64,000 nucleotides of DNA, taken from NCBI RefSeq assembly GCF_009913435.1, contig NZ_CP047895.1, positions 1,868,501 through 1,932,500 of the forward strand. The letters run 5' to 3'. Shown one piece after another: positions 63,953-64,000 of this stretch. The position numbers and the translations under genes are program-made. This DNA is from Sphingomonas changnyeongensis (GTDB taxonomy: Bacteria; Pseudomonadota; Alphaproteobacteria; Sphingomonadales; Sphingomonadaceae). The notes beneath the pieces were generated by a model. The model did no database searches, was not told the DNA's origin, and was given only the letters and a program-made list of their open reading frames with translations. Each line of letters starts with the position of its first letter. Positions within the stretch are counted from its first letter, which is position 1.

Positions 63953-64000
63953 TCAAGTCAGTCCTTCGCCTTCGTCGTCTTGCAGCAGATTTGCAAGCCG
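63953..64000 (-). CDS. C-terminal end of a probable dnaG (partial)
   Basis: The frame entering from the window edge reads [15 protein letters not shown] and stops at TGA (63953-63955), 14 bases before rpoD. dnaG commonly precedes rpoD in proteobacteria, so a primase C-terminus is likely, but 15 residues prove nothing. Confidence 0.4.
   Translation of the reverse strand, partial: RLANLLQDDEGEGLT

Overview
The window comes from a high-GC alphaproteobacterium, most likely a member of the Sphingomonadaceae. The evidence is the dense GC-rich coding, the TonB-dependent receptors, the dnaG-end/rpoD arrangement, the xerD-accA-M48 peptidase cluster, a LiuR-like MerR regulator next to an acyl-CoA dehydrogenase, and Flp/Fap pilins. 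No database search was possible; names rest on motifs and recalled family knowledge.

Layout. 1-16.8 kb is chromosomal backbone: a serine hydrolase, an SbtA/SbtB-like bicarbonate transporter pair, a CoxE-like VWA protein and MoxR ATPase flanking a soluble chemotaxis receptor, a MerR regulator with an acyl-CoA dehydrogenase, a DJ-1/PfpI protein, xerD, accA, a LysM-tailed M48 peptidase and three Flp pilins. 16,826-26,856 is a compact integrated element of about 10 kb bounded by a 15-bp direct repeat, with a tyrosine integrase and Xis-like gene at its right end. It carries an HK97-type prohead protease/Mu-like major capsid pair but no recognisable terminase, portal or tail gene, so it looks like a capsid-encoding phage satellite or a strongly reduced prophage. 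26.9-45.3 kb is backbone again: mutT, an NDUFAF5/BioC-like methyltransferase, comF, grxC, a nitrilase and DUF1178 protein, an outer-membrane receptor, tRNA-Arg(CCT), a cytochrome b561 locus, VIT and LysE transporters, a DUF2807 protein, and a TolC/MacB-like/HlyD efflux locus facing a two-component pair.

45.4-51.4 kb is a class III lanthipeptide locus: a short precursor gene (45,650-45,765), a strong hairpin, a LanKC synthetase, a translationally coupled ABC exporter and a LuxR-type regulator. 52-59.6 kb follows with two TonB-dependent receptors; the second is translationally coupled to an ABC ATPase and two DUF3526-like ABC-2 permeases. An orphan PAS/GAF histidine kinase, rpoD and the last codons of a probable dnaG close the window.

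Eight apparent frameshifts in seven genes (satellite protease/capsid, methyltransferase, receptor at 30.7 kb twice, lanthipeptide precursor, LanKC, both ABC-2 permeases) are each repaired by adding one base to a C or G run of 4-6. This looks like systematic homopolymer under-calling in the assembly rather than gene decay, so those genes are annotated as single CDS with the caveat stated.
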